DNA from: Blastococcus sp. CT_GayMR20
GTDB lineage: Bacteria > Actinomycetota > Actinomycetes > Mycobacteriales > Geodermatophilaceae
Assembly (NCBI RefSeq): GCF_004570345.1
Contig: NZ_SPQM01000061.1
Span: 1-28,713, forward strand
Direction: 5' to 3'
Length of the DNA stretch: 28,713 nucleotides
Every line of letters starts with the position of its first letter. The stretch's first letter is position 1. The position numbers and the translations under genes were made by a program. Positions 15,844-23,459 of this stretch are shown in pieces. Below the pieces are notes generated by a model, which worked only from the letters and a program-made list of their open reading frames with translations, ran no database searches and was not told the origin of the DNA.

Positions 15844-17148
15844 TCAGACCGCGTGGGCGGCCGGCGGCACGTGCTCGTCGGCCCGCTCCAGGTGCAGCGG
15901 CTGCAGGGGTGAGGTCTCCTCCAGGTGGAGGAAGGCGTCGTAGCGCTGCCCGAGCACGGTCGGGACGTAGTTGCCCCACCTCTCCCGCTCGGGCCGGTAG
16001 ACGACGCCGATCGCCCGGTGGTCGAGCCGCCGCCCGAGCCAGGAGGGCGGGTCGGTCGGTGGGAAGACGAAGAGGGCGTCGGCGCCCACCGTCTCGTGCA
16101 GGAGCGCCTCCAGGCTCCCGGGCCGGGCGGCCGGCACGGCCATGCGCGCCATCTGCGCGCCCCAGCTCGACCCGGCGATCACGCCGCCGCGGTACCCGCC
16201 GAACCCCACGAGGACGACGTCGTCGGCACCGTGCCGGTCGCGCAGCAGCTGGCCGACGTTGACCATCCCGGCACCGGCCATGTCCGTGGCACGGGCGTCG
16301 CCGATGTGGGTGTTGTGCTCCCAGACGACCGCCTTGCCGCCGGCATGCTCGAGCAACCGGTCGAGGGTGTCGACCATGTGGACGTCGCGGACGTTCCACG
16401 ACTCCGACGAGCCGCGGACCATCGCGCGGTAGTACCGCTCGGCCTCGACCACCACCGCCGCGTTCTGCTCCGCCGAGAAGCGGGACTCGCGGTCGACGGC
16501 CGCCTCCTCGCTGCCGCGCCGCACGCACAGCGAGCGCAGCAGGTCGACCGCGGCCTGCTCGCACGAGGTGGGCGCGAACCGGCTGGCGAAGGCGTACTCG
16601 GCGCCGTCCTCCCCGAAGGGCTCGAAGCAGGCCAGGGCCGACTTCGCGGTGTCCACGTGCTCCGGCTCGTGCTCCTCCAGCCAGCCGACGAGCTCGTGCA
16701 TGGAGTCCCAGAGGCTGTAGACGTCGATGCCGTAGAAGCCGACCCGCCGCTCGTCGTCCCGGCCGGCGTTGAACTCCCGGAGCCATCGGCAGAAGTCGAC
16801 GACGTCGTCGTTGGCCCACATCCAGGTCGGCCACCGGTCGAACGCGTCGAGGGCGTCGCGGGGGTCCTCGTCCGCGCCGGGGCGCAGCCGCACGCTGCGG
16901 TTGACCCGGTAGCAGTCCGGCCAGTCCCCTTCCACCGCGACGAACGCGAAGTCCTGCTCCTCGATCAGCCGGCGGGTCAGCGCCGCCCGCCACGCGTAGT
17001 ACTCGTGGGTGCCGTGGCTCGCCTCGCCGATCGCGACGATCCGGGCCCCGCCGTCCCCGGTGGACCCGATCCGCTCGAGCAACGGGTCGAGGTCGGCCTC
17101 GTCCCGCAACGGCCTCGCGAGGCCCCGCACGTCCGCGTCCGTCGTCAT
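15844..17148 (-). CDS. Erythromycin esterase family protein
   Basis: A 434-residue hydrolase-like protein of the Ere family. The start is MTTDADV, 11 nt after the YbdK stop. Signature elements are AIGEASHGTHEYY (Glu42 and His45, the residues proposed for catalysis in EreA-type proteins), VAVEGDWPDCYRVNR, and VVWEHNTHIGDARATDM later in the chain. Chromosomal actinobacterial members are widespread and rarely shown to inactivate macrolides, so antibiotic resistance should not be assumed. It is co-transcribed with a carboxylate-amine ligase, probably downstream of amylosucrase; the natural substrate is unknown. It is near the usual size for the family, with no fused phosphoribosyltransferase domain. 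Confidence 0.88.
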   Translation of the reverse strand: MTTDADVRGLARPLRDEADLDPLLERIGSTGDGGARIVAIGEASHGTHEYYAWRAALTRRLIEEQDFAFVAVEGDWPDCYRVNRSVRLRPGADEDPRDALDAFDRWPTWMWANDDVVDFCRWLREFNAGRDDERRVGFYGIDVYSLWDSMHELVGWLEEHEPEHVDTAKSALACFEPFGEDGAEYAFASRFAPTSCEQAAVDLLRSLCVRRGSEEAAVDRESRFSAEQNAAVVVEAERYYRAMVRGSSESWNVRDVHMVDTLDRLLEHAGGKAVVWEHNTHIGDARATDMAGAGMVNVGQLLRDRHGADDVVLVGFGGYRGGVIAGSSWGAQMARMAVPAARPGSLEALLHETVGADALFVFPPTDPPSWLGRRLDHRAIGVVYRPERERWGNYVPTVLGQRYDAFLHLEETSPLQPLHLERADEHVPPAAHAV

Positions 17149-17159
17149 CCGTCGTCGTC

Positions 17160-18320
17160 CTAACCGCTCTCCAGCGCGGTGCCCTCCCGGACGATCCGGG
17201 CGGCCACCTCGCGCCAGTCCCCGGTGCGCAGCCAGGTCCTCCGCTGCCGCGAGGCAGAGGTACCCCGCTCGAAGAGCCGTTCCACCAGCTCGACCACGAC
17301 AGCCCACTCGTCGTGGTCGCGCAGGTCGTCCTGCAGCTCGACCAGGAGCCGGCGGACGGCGACCCGGGCCGGCACGAGCTCGCACTGCAGGGGGTCGAAG
17401 AGCTCCCCGTCCAACCCGTGCCGGGCGGCCCGCCAGCGTGCCGCCCGGAGCAGCTCCGGGCGTGGCTGCGGGCACGGATGGCTGCCCTCCACCCGCCCGG
17501 CGAGGACCCGGACCAGCGAGCGGACGAGTGCCGCGTGCAGCACCACGTCGTCGACCTCGGTGCACACGTCGGCCAGCCGGAACTCGAGCGTCGGCAGGTG
17601 GCTGGAGGGCCGGAGGTCCCAGTACAGGTGCGAGGAGTCGGCGACGACGCCGGAGGCCACGAGCCCGGCGACCACCTCCTGGAACCGCTCGGCGCTGCCC
17701 AGGTACTCCGGTGGGCCGGTCGTCGGCCACCGCGACCACCACATCGTCCGGTAGCTGTCGTGCCCGGTGTCGACGCCGTCGTGGAAGGGCGAGCTGCCGG
17801 TCATCGCCAGCAGCACCGGCAGGTAGGGCCGCGCCCGGTCCATCACCGCGACGGCGGTCTCCAGGTCGGGCACCCCCACGTGGACGTGGCAGCCGCAGAT
17901 GTCCTGCTGCATCGCCAGCCCGGCCCACCGGTCCACCATCGCCTGGTACCGCGGCGCTGGGGTGATGTCCTGCTGCTGCCAGCTGTCGAACGGGTGGGTC
18001 GAGGCGGCCAGGATGCGCACGCCGGCGCGGGCGGCGGCCCCGGCCGCCTCGGCACGGGTGGTCACCAGCTCGGCGCGCAGCTCCGACAGGGTCGTGCAGA
18101 CGTCGCTCGCGGACTCCAGCTGGGTCGTGGTGATCTCGGCGTGCAGGTGGCGGCCCGACTCCCCGCGCAGCACTGCTTCGGCGAGGGCCGGGCTCCGGGT
18201 CAGCCGGTAGGACGCCGGATCGACGAGGTGGAACTCCTCCTCGACACCGAACGTGGTCCCGGCCGGGGGCAGGGCGAGCACCGACCCCGCGGGGGTCGCC
18301 GCACCGACCGCCTGCTGCAC
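17160..18320 (-). CDS. YbdK-family carboxylate-amine ligase (glutamate-cysteine ligase type 2)
   Basis: ATP-dependent ligase of the GCS2 family, 386 residues, which joins an amine to a side-chain carboxylate, classically glutamate to cysteine. GTG 18320 has AGGAG 5-6 nt upstream and fits better than the in-frame ATG at 18392. Motifs: FGVEEEFHLVD (24-34), HLHAEITTTQLESAS (58-72), GCHVHVGVPD (143-152) and the C-terminal THLPTLEFRLAD-like segment. Actinobacteria use mycothiol rather than glutathione, so the true substrate may differ. EgtA of ergothioneine synthesis is related, but no egt gene is nearby. It lies between amylosucrase and the erythromycin-esterase-like gene on the same strand. Confidence 0.87.
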   Translation of the reverse strand: MQQAVGAATPAGSVLALPPAGTTFGVEEEFHLVDPASYRLTRSPALAEAVLRGESGRHLHAEITTTQLESASDVCTTLSELRAELVTTRAEAAGAAARAGVRILAASTHPFDSWQQQDITPAPRYQAMVDRWAGLAMQQDICGCHVHVGVPDLETAVAVMDRARPYLPVLLAMTGSSPFHDGVDTGHDSYRTMWWSRWPTTGPPEYLGSAERFQEVVAGLVASGVVADSSHLYWDLRPSSHLPTLEFRLADVCTEVDDVVLHAALVRSLVRVLAGRVEGSHPCPQPRPELLRAARWRAARHGLDGELFDPLQCELVPARVAVRRLLVELQDDLRDHDEWAVVVELVERLFERGTSASRQRRTWLRTGDWREVAARIVREGTALESG

Positions 18321-18342
18321 GCGCGCTCCTGTGCTCCGAGGA

Positions 18343-18360
18343 GGCGCCCGCTGGGGCGCC
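18343..18360 (-). terminator. Hairpin between amylosucrase and ligase genes
   Basis: GGCGCCC (18343-18349) pairs perfectly with 18354-18360 around a 4-nt loop; a second G/C-rich pairing lies at about 18364-18385. The 129-bp gap holds nothing else recognisable. It may separate amylosucrase from the two downstream genes at least in part. Confidence 0.5.
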
Positions 18361-18449
18361 GCCGGCCGCCCCGGACGCGGGGTCGGCTGCACCGGGCAGC
18401 CGCGAGCTGACGGTAAGGCACTGCGCGCCCCCGCCGCACCCCGCGGCGT

Positions 18450-20447
18450 TCAGCGCTCGGCGTACCAGGCGAATCCGAGACCGGGGAGGAGCACCCGGTC
18501 CGCGCGGAGTTCCGGAGGACCGTCGCTGGACAGCACCGGCACGAAGCTCCCGAACCCGGTGACCGTGTCGGCGTCGACCGTCTGCGCGGCCGGGCTGACG
18601 TTGGCCAGCCCCACGAAGGTGCCGCTGCGCGGGTTGCGCCGGCGCCAGGCGAGGACGGCGTCGTTGCCGACGTCCAGGACGGTGCACTCGCCGCCGCCGC
18701 GGAGGGCCGGCAGCGCGCGCCGCACCTCGCCCAGCCGCTGCAGCCGGCCGAACACCCGGCCCTCCAGGGTGTTGGGGTCCGACCGCCGCGCCGCTGCCGC
18801 CCAGTCCATCGGCGGGCGGTGCATCCAGCGGTTGTCCGGTGCCCGTGCCGGGTCGGCGAGGTACCCGGGATCGTTGCGCAGGGCCAGCTCGTCCCCCATG
18901 TAGAGCAGCGGGATGCCGCCGAACGAGTAGGCGACCGAGTACAGCAGGACCAGCCGGCGGATGCCCTGCTCCAGGGCGGCGTCGTCCCCGCGCTCGAGGG
19001 CCTCCTCGATGCCGCAGAGCGAGGCGGCCGACCCCGAGATGCGGGCGTCCCCGGTGACCTCGTTCTCCTGGAACAGGGCCCCCCGCGCGAAGGAGCCGGG
19101 GAAGCGCCCGCTGTAGAAGTCGTTCAGGAAGCCCCGGTGGCCGAAGCCGCTGACGCCGGTCGCGCCCGCGTCCACGTCGCTCACCGCCCAGCCGATGTCG
19201 TCGTGCCCGCGCACGTAGGTGACCCACGACGTTGCGGGCGGGATCTGCGGCATCCGGCCCAGCGCGTGCGCGGCCAGAGTCGCGTCCTGGGTGGCCAGGC
19301 TGCTCCAGAGCATCACCATGAGCTGGTTGTGGTAGGCCAGCTCGCACTCCGGCCGGTACCGCCCGTGGCCGCCGAGATACGGCACCAGGTCCTCCGGCGA
19401 CACGATCGCCTCGGCCTTGAAGACGACGCCCGGCGCGGCCAGCCGGGTGAGGGCGTGCATCAGCTGCAGCAGCGTGTGACCCTCGGGCTGGTTCTGGCAG
19501 CTGGTGCCCAGGCGCTTCCACATGAACGGGACGGCGTCCATGCGGAAGACGTCGACCCCGCGGTTCGCCAGCCAGGTGATCTCGCCCAGCATCGCCAGGG
19601 TGACGGCCGGGTTCGTGTAGTCGAGGTCCCACTGGTACGGCCAGAACGTCGTCCAGACCCAGCCGCCGGCACCCCCGCACGCCTCCGGCACCCAACTGAA
19701 CGACCCCGGCGCCCGGTCCGGGAAGACCTCGGGGATGGTGGCGTCGTAGGCGTCGGGCATCTCCCGGTCGGGGAACACCGTGTAGAAGTCGGCGTACGCG
19801 GGGTCGCCCGCGAGCCAGCCCTGTGCCCACCGGTGCTCGCGGGCGGTGTGGTTGAGCACGAGGTCGATGCAGAGGCTCATGCCGCGGGCGTGCAGCTGCT
19901 CGGCGACGGCCTCGAGGTCGCCCATGGTGCCCAGCCGAGGATCGACCGCGCGGTAGTCCATGACGGCGTAGCCGCCGTCGTTCTCCCCCGGGCGCGGCTG
20001 GAGCAGCGGCATGAGGTGCAGGTAGGTCGTGCCGAGCTCGCCGAGGTAGTCCAGACGGTGCGGCAGCTCGGCCAGGGTGCCGCAGAACCGGTCGACGTAG
20101 CAGACGTAGCCCTGCATCCGGGTGCGCTGGAACCACGCCGGGTCGATCTCCCGGCGTCGGTCGAGCCGGCGCAGCTCGGCGGGCCGCGCGACCGCGGCGT
20201 CGAGGACGAGGCGCAGCGCCTGCTCGAACAGGGCGTCGACGTCCGCCCGCGCGCCGTACAGGACCGCGAGCGGCTCGTGGATGTCGACCAGGGCGACCTC
20301 GGCGCGGGTCAGGAAGGCGTCGGCCTCGTCCCGCCCGAGCGCGGCGAGCGCGTCCTCGGACAGCCGCGGGCGCAGCGCCCGCCATGCCTGCTCGGCCGCC
20401 CGGCGCGCAGCCGCCTCCGCCGAGGTGACCGTGTCCGCCTCTGCCAT
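18450..20447 (-). CDS. Amylosucrase (GH13 subfamily 4)
   Basis: Transfers glucose from sucrose to make alpha-1,4-glucan with release of fructose; it can also isomerise or hydrolyse sucrose. It is 665 residues, close to the Neisseria enzyme. ATG 20447 starts the family N-terminal helical region; there is no binding site, and GATACT 6 nt upstream suggests a leaderless mRNA. Motifs align with Neisseria amylosucrase: ENDGGYAVMDYR (Asp157, matching the sucrose-specific Asp144), FRMDAVPFMWKRLGTSC (nucleophile Asp304), FKAEAIV (acid/base Glu346), RGHDDIGW (Asp416), and DNRWMHRP with the Arg that holds sucrose. No signal peptide is seen, so it is likely cytoplasmic. Trehalose synthase and sucrose phosphorylase are excluded by the B and B' loop features. 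Confidence 0.92.
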   Translation of the reverse strand: MAEADTVTSAEAAARRAAEQAWRALRPRLSEDALAALGRDEADAFLTRAEVALVDIHEPLAVLYGARADVDALFEQALRLVLDAAVARPAELRRLDRRREIDPAWFQRTRMQGYVCYVDRFCGTLAELPHRLDYLGELGTTYLHLMPLLQPRPGENDGGYAVMDYRAVDPRLGTMGDLEAVAEQLHARGMSLCIDLVLNHTAREHRWAQGWLAGDPAYADFYTVFPDREMPDAYDATIPEVFPDRAPGSFSWVPEACGGAGGWVWTTFWPYQWDLDYTNPAVTLAMLGEITWLANRGVDVFRMDAVPFMWKRLGTSCQNQPEGHTLLQLMHALTRLAAPGVVFKAEAIVSPEDLVPYLGGHGRYRPECELAYHNQLMVMLWSSLATQDATLAAHALGRMPQIPPATSWVTYVRGHDDIGWAVSDVDAGATGVSGFGHRGFLNDFYSGRFPGSFARGALFQENEVTGDARISGSAASLCGIEEALERGDDAALEQGIRRLVLLYSVAYSFGGIPLLYMGDELALRNDPGYLADPARAPDNRWMHRPPMDWAAAARRSDPNTLEGRVFGRLQRLGEVRRALPALRGGGECTVLDVGNDAVLAWRRRNPRSGTFVGLANVSPAAQTVDADTVTGFGSFVPVLSSDGPPELRADRVLLPGLGFAWYAER

Positions 20448-20524
20448 CGGCCCAGTATCGAGGCGGTGTTCGCCCACGGCATGACAGGTGTCCCCGGCTC
20501 CCGGACAGGCGTTCACTGGTAGCT

Positions 20525-20538
20525 GTAATCGAGTAATC
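20525..20538 (+). promoter_or_regulatory. Short direct repeat in divergent promoter region
   Basis: GTAATC occurs twice (20525-20530, 20533-20538) just before the protease ribosome binding site. CGGACA, 16 bp, TGTAAT is a possible promoter overlapping it. Both signals are weak. Confidence 0.3.
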
Positions 20539-20550
20539 AGGAGGGCCGCC

Positions 20551-21516
20551 ATGAGCCTGGCACCGGACCCCGGCACCGAGCCCGCCGTCGAGACCGCACT
20601 GGACGCCTATTCCCGCATCGTGACCGCGGTGGCCGCCGACCTCACGCCGCATGTGGCCGCCGTGCAGGTGACCGGCGCCGACGGGCGTGGCGGCGCCGGC
20701 TCGGCTGTCGTCGTCACCGGCGACGGCCTCCTCCTGACCAACGCGCACGTCGTCTCCCGGGCGTCGCGGGGGGTCGCGGTCTTCAGCGACGGCAGCGAGG
20801 CCACCGTCGACGTCGTCGGCGCCGATCCGCTCTCCGACCTCGCGGTCCTGCGCGCGCGCACCGCCACTCCCCTCCCGGCGGCCCTCGGCGACGCAGGGTC
20901 CCTCCGCGTCGGCCAGCTGGTGGTGGCCGTCGGCAATCCGCTGGGGCTGACCGGATCGGTCACCGCCGGGGTGGTCAGCGGTCTCGGCCGGTCGCTGCCC
21001 ACGCGCGACGGCCGCACGGCGCGCGTCGTCGAGGACGTCATCCAGACCGACGCCGCCCTCAACCCCGGCAACAGCGGCGGCGCGCTGGCCGACTCCTCCT
21101 CGCGGGTCGTGGGGATCAACACCGCCGTCGCGGGCTGGGGCCTGGGCCTGGCCGTGCCCATCAACGACACCACCCGCCGGATCATCGGATCGCTGGTCGC
21201 CGACGGCCGGGTGCGCCGCGCCTATCTCGGCCTGGTCAGCACGCCCGCCCCGCTCCCGGCGCCGCTGGCGGAGCGGACCGGACGGCGGCGCGGGCTGCGG
21301 ATCGTCGACGTCGTCCCCGGGGCGCCGGCCGACCGGGCCGGCCTCAAGCCCGGCGACCTCGTCCTCGAGGCGGGACGGCGACCGGTCGCCGATGCCCAGA
21401 GCCTGCAGCGCCTGCTCTTCGCCGAGGCCATCGGGGAACCGCTGCCGATGACGGTGTTCCGCCGCGGCGCGATGGTCGACGTCATCACCCTGCCGACGGA
21501 GCTCACCGGCCGCTGA
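20551..21516 (+). CDS. Trypsin-like serine protease with PDZ domain (HtrA-like), no export signal
   Basis: S1C family protease of 321 residues. The ATG has an ideal CAGGAGGG upstream. The catalytic triad is visible: His66 (TNAHVV), Asp96 (SDLAVL) and Ser175 (NPGNSGGAL). The protease domain is followed by a PDZ domain from about residue 225, ending at ELTGR, which would bind C-termini of substrates. Most HtrA proteins are exported or membrane-anchored; here the chain starts with polar sequence and shows no signal peptide or membrane helix, so a cytoplasmic quality-control role is inferred. It is divergent from amylosucrase. No sensor or sigma-factor gene is next to it. Confidence 0.9.
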   Translation: MSLAPDPGTEPAVETALDAYSRIVTAVAADLTPHVAAVQVTGADGRGGAGSAVVVTGDGLLLTNAHVVSRASRGVAVFSDGSEATVDVVGADPLSDLAVLRARTATPLPAALGDAGSLRVGQLVVAVGNPLGLTGSVTAGVVSGLGRSLPTRDGRTARVVEDVIQTDAALNPGNSGGALADSSSRVVGINTAVAGWGLGLAVPINDTTRRIIGSLVADGRVRRAYLGLVSTPAPLPAPLAERTGRRRGLRIVDVVPGAPADRAGLKPGDLVLEAGRRPVADAQSLQRLLFAEAIGEPLPMTVFRRGAMVDVITLPTELTGR

Positions 21517-21540
21517 CGGAGCGTTCTGCGCCACACCCAA

Positions 21541-21580
21541 CCCCAAAGGGGGCAACCAAAGCCGGAACCGGTCGTTTGCC
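21541..21580 (+). other. Structured leader or terminator before the diguanylate cyclase gene
   Basis: CCCC-AAA-GGGG (21541-21551) is followed by GGCAA (21551-21555), which can pair with TTGCC (21576-21580) around an imperfect CCGG/CCGG pairing. It could end the protease transcript or form a regulatory leader. It does not match the c-di-GMP-I riboswitch consensus as I know it. Confidence 0.3.
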
Positions 21581-21596
21581 AGGCAGGATGAACACC

Positions 21597-22526
21597 ATGC
21601 ATTCCGAGCGGCGGACGGCGGCGGTGCTGCTGGCGGTGCTCTACGCCGTCAGCGGCGTGCTGTGCCTGGTCGCCGCGGCCTGGCCCATGCGGCCGGACTC
21701 GCCGGTCGAGGTGCTGTGGGTGCTCGGCACCGTCGGCACGGTCGGCGGCGTTGCCCTCCGGATGTTCGCCGGCCGCCTGCCGTGGTGGGCCCTGCATGCG
21801 GGCGTCGTCCTGGCCGGCCTGCTGATCGCCGTGCTCGCCTGGAACGCAGTGACCGCCGTGGGGGTCGTCAGCCTCGGGCCGGTCCTCATCTCGCTCGGCC
21901 TGTTCGCCGCGCACTTCTTCCCCCTGGCCGCGGCCCGGGTGCACGTCGTGCTGCTCGCCGGGCTCAGCACGGCCGGTGCGCTCGCGGCCGAGCCCGATGT
22001 GCCGTTCCTGCAGTGGCTGACCGGCGTCGTCTCGGTCGTGGCCCTCGCGGAGGTGCAGGGCCGCCTGGCCCGCAGCCTGCGCACCGCCGCCGCGACCGAT
22101 CCCCTCACCGGCGTCGCCAACCGGCGCGCGTGGGAAGCCGAGGCCGAGCGCAACCTGGCCCGGGCGGCCCGCACCGGCGAGCCGCTCAGCTTCGCGCTCC
22201 TCGACCTCGACCGGTTCAAGGAGGTCAACGACCGGGACGGCCACGGAGCCGGCGACGCGCTGCTGCGCGACCTCACGTCGGGCTGGTCGCGGCGCCTGCG
22301 CCGCGCGGACCTGCTGGGCCGCTACGGCGGTGACGAGTTCGTGCTGTGCCTCCCGGCGACCGACGCGCACGGCGCCTGGGAGTTCCTGGAGCAGCTGGAG
22401 GCCACCCACGACTTCGCGTGGACCGTCGGCGTGGCGACCGCCCGCGAGGGCGACACGCTGCGGACGGTCCTCGACCGCGCCGACGCCGACCTCTACCTGA
22501 AGAAGCGCCGGAGCCGCACCGCCTGA
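21597..22526 (+). CDS. Membrane diguanylate cyclase (GGDEF)
   Basis: Makes cyclic di-GMP from two GTP. It is 309 residues from ATG 21597, which has CAGGA 8 nt upstream; an ATG at 21588 is an alternative. Residues 7-155 hold about five or six hydrophobic helices, an unnamed membrane sensor region. The GGDEF domain starts at ATDPLTGVANRRAW (167-179), with FALLDLDRFKEVND (199-212) and YGGDEF (243-248). RxxD (Arg235 to Asp238) stands five residues before GGDEF, the canonical inhibitory I-site, so the enzyme should be active and product-inhibited. No EAL or PilZ gene is nearby. It ends 3 nt from the convergent ABC permease gene. The signal sensed is unknown. Confidence 0.92.
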   Translation: MHSERRTAAVLLAVLYAVSGVLCLVAAAWPMRPDSPVEVLWVLGTVGTVGGVALRMFAGRLPWWALHAGVVLAGLLIAVLAWNAVTAVGVVSLGPVLISLGLFAAHFFPLAAARVHVVLLAGLSTAGALAAEPDVPFLQWLTGVVSVVALAEVQGRLARSLRTAAATDPLTGVANRRAWEAEAERNLARAARTGEPLSFALLDLDRFKEVNDRDGHGAGDALLRDLTSGWSRRLRRADLLGRYGGDEFVLCLPATDAHGAWEFLEQLEATHDFAWTVGVATAREGDTLRTVLDRADADLYLKKRRSRTA

Positions 22527-22529
22527 CGG

Positions 22530-23459
22530 TCAGCCGGTCCGGCTCTCCCGGTCGTAGTTGCGCCCGAGGAACTCCGGCACGCGCGCCCAGCGGAACGCGA
22601 AGACCATCACCACGAGGGTCGCCACGTACGGGATGACCAGCAGCACCTGGCTGGGGATGTCGATCCCGGAGACCTCCGCACGCAGGGCGACCACGTCCAT
22701 CGTGGCGAAGAAGAGTGCTCCCGCGGCGATGTACTGCGGCCGCCAGCCGCCGAAGAACGTCAGTGCGATCGCCAGCCAGCCGCGGCCACCGACGATGCCC
22801 TCGGTGAACGTCCCGGTGTAGACCAGGGGAAGGAAGGCACCGGCGACCCCCATGAGGGCCCCACCTGCGGTCGTCGTCCACAGCCGGGTGCGCGCGACGG
22901 GGATCCCCAGGCTGTCCGCCGCCTTGGGGTTCTCGCCCACCGAGCGCAGGTTCAGGCCGGACCGCGTGCGGTAGAGGTAGAACCACAGACCGACCGTCAC
23001 CAAGGCCGCCAGGTAGACCAGGACGTTGTGCGAGAAGAGCGCCGTACCGAGCAGCGGGATGTCGCTGAGCAGCGGGATCTCCACCCGGGGCAGTGTGTCG
23101 ACGAGGGGCGTCGACGCGGTCTGCCCGATGACGATCCGGTAGAGCAGTCCGGCCAGTCCGGTGGCGGCGAAGAAGAGCGCCAGCCCGACCACGAACTGGT
23201 CGAGGCGCAGCACCGTCGTGGCCCACCCGAGCGCGAACCCGAACACCGCACCGACCCCGGCCGCCAGCAGGATGCCGAGCGCCGTGCTGCCCGTTCCATA
23301 GCTGATGAGGAAGCCGACCGAGGCGCCGAGGAGCATCACGCCTTCCTGCGAGACGCTGAAGACGCCGGCCAGCCCGCCGAGCATGGTGCCGAGAGAGGCC
23401 AGCAGGTAGGGCACCATCGCGACGACGGTGAGCTGGGCCAGCACTGCGAACTCGTTCAT
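22530..23459 (-). CDS. ABC transporter permease, BmpA/nucleoside type (second permease)
   Basis: One of two channel subunits of a nucleoside-type importer (NupQ/YufQ class), 309 residues, BPD_transp_2 family. About eight to ten hydrophobic helices are seen; GGLAGVFSVSQEGVMLLGA is the permease motif, and GLNLRSVGENPKAADSLGIPV is the loop that meets the ATPase. The ATG overlaps the stop of the first permease in an ATGA. It is the last gene of the operon and ends 3 nt from the GGDEF gene, leaving no room for a separate terminator. The polar C-terminus (EFLGRNYDRESRTG) is cytoplasmic. Confidence 0.9.
   Translation of the reverse strand: MNEFAVLAQLTVVAMVPYLLASLGTMLGGLAGVFSVSQEGVMLLGASVGFLISYGTGSTALGILLAAGVGAVFGFALGWATTVLRLDQFVVGLALFFAATGLAGLLYRIVIGQTASTPLVDTLPRVEIPLLSDIPLLGTALFSHNVLVYLAALVTVGLWFYLYRTRSGLNLRSVGENPKAADSLGIPVARTRLWTTTAGGALMGVAGAFLPLVYTGTFTEGIVGGRGWLAIALTFFGGWRPQYIAAGALFFATMDVVALRAEVSGIDIPSQVLLVIPYVATLVVMVFAFRWARVPEFLGRNYDRESRTG

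Noticed and set aside
15844..17148. Macrolide resistance gene
   Set aside because: The family name alone does not show activity; chromosomal actinobacterial members are common and mostly of unknown substrate, and no resistance or mobile context is present.
20525..20538. MtrA/OmpR-type direct repeat site
   Set aside because: GTAATC repeats are spaced 8 bp, not the 10-11 bp typical of OmpR-family sites, and one instance is too little.
15844..21555. A 1903-codon open frame on the minus strand
   Set aside because: Only its last 434 codons (from 17148) show protein family features. The rest is Arg/Gly/Pro/Ala-rich out-of-frame reading of the ligase, amylosucrase and protease genes, usual in high-GC DNA.
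21541..21580. c-di-GMP riboswitch before the GGDEF gene
   Set aside because: The conserved elements of the c-di-GMP-I class are not found in order; only generic hairpins are visible, so it is kept as an open question rather than a call.
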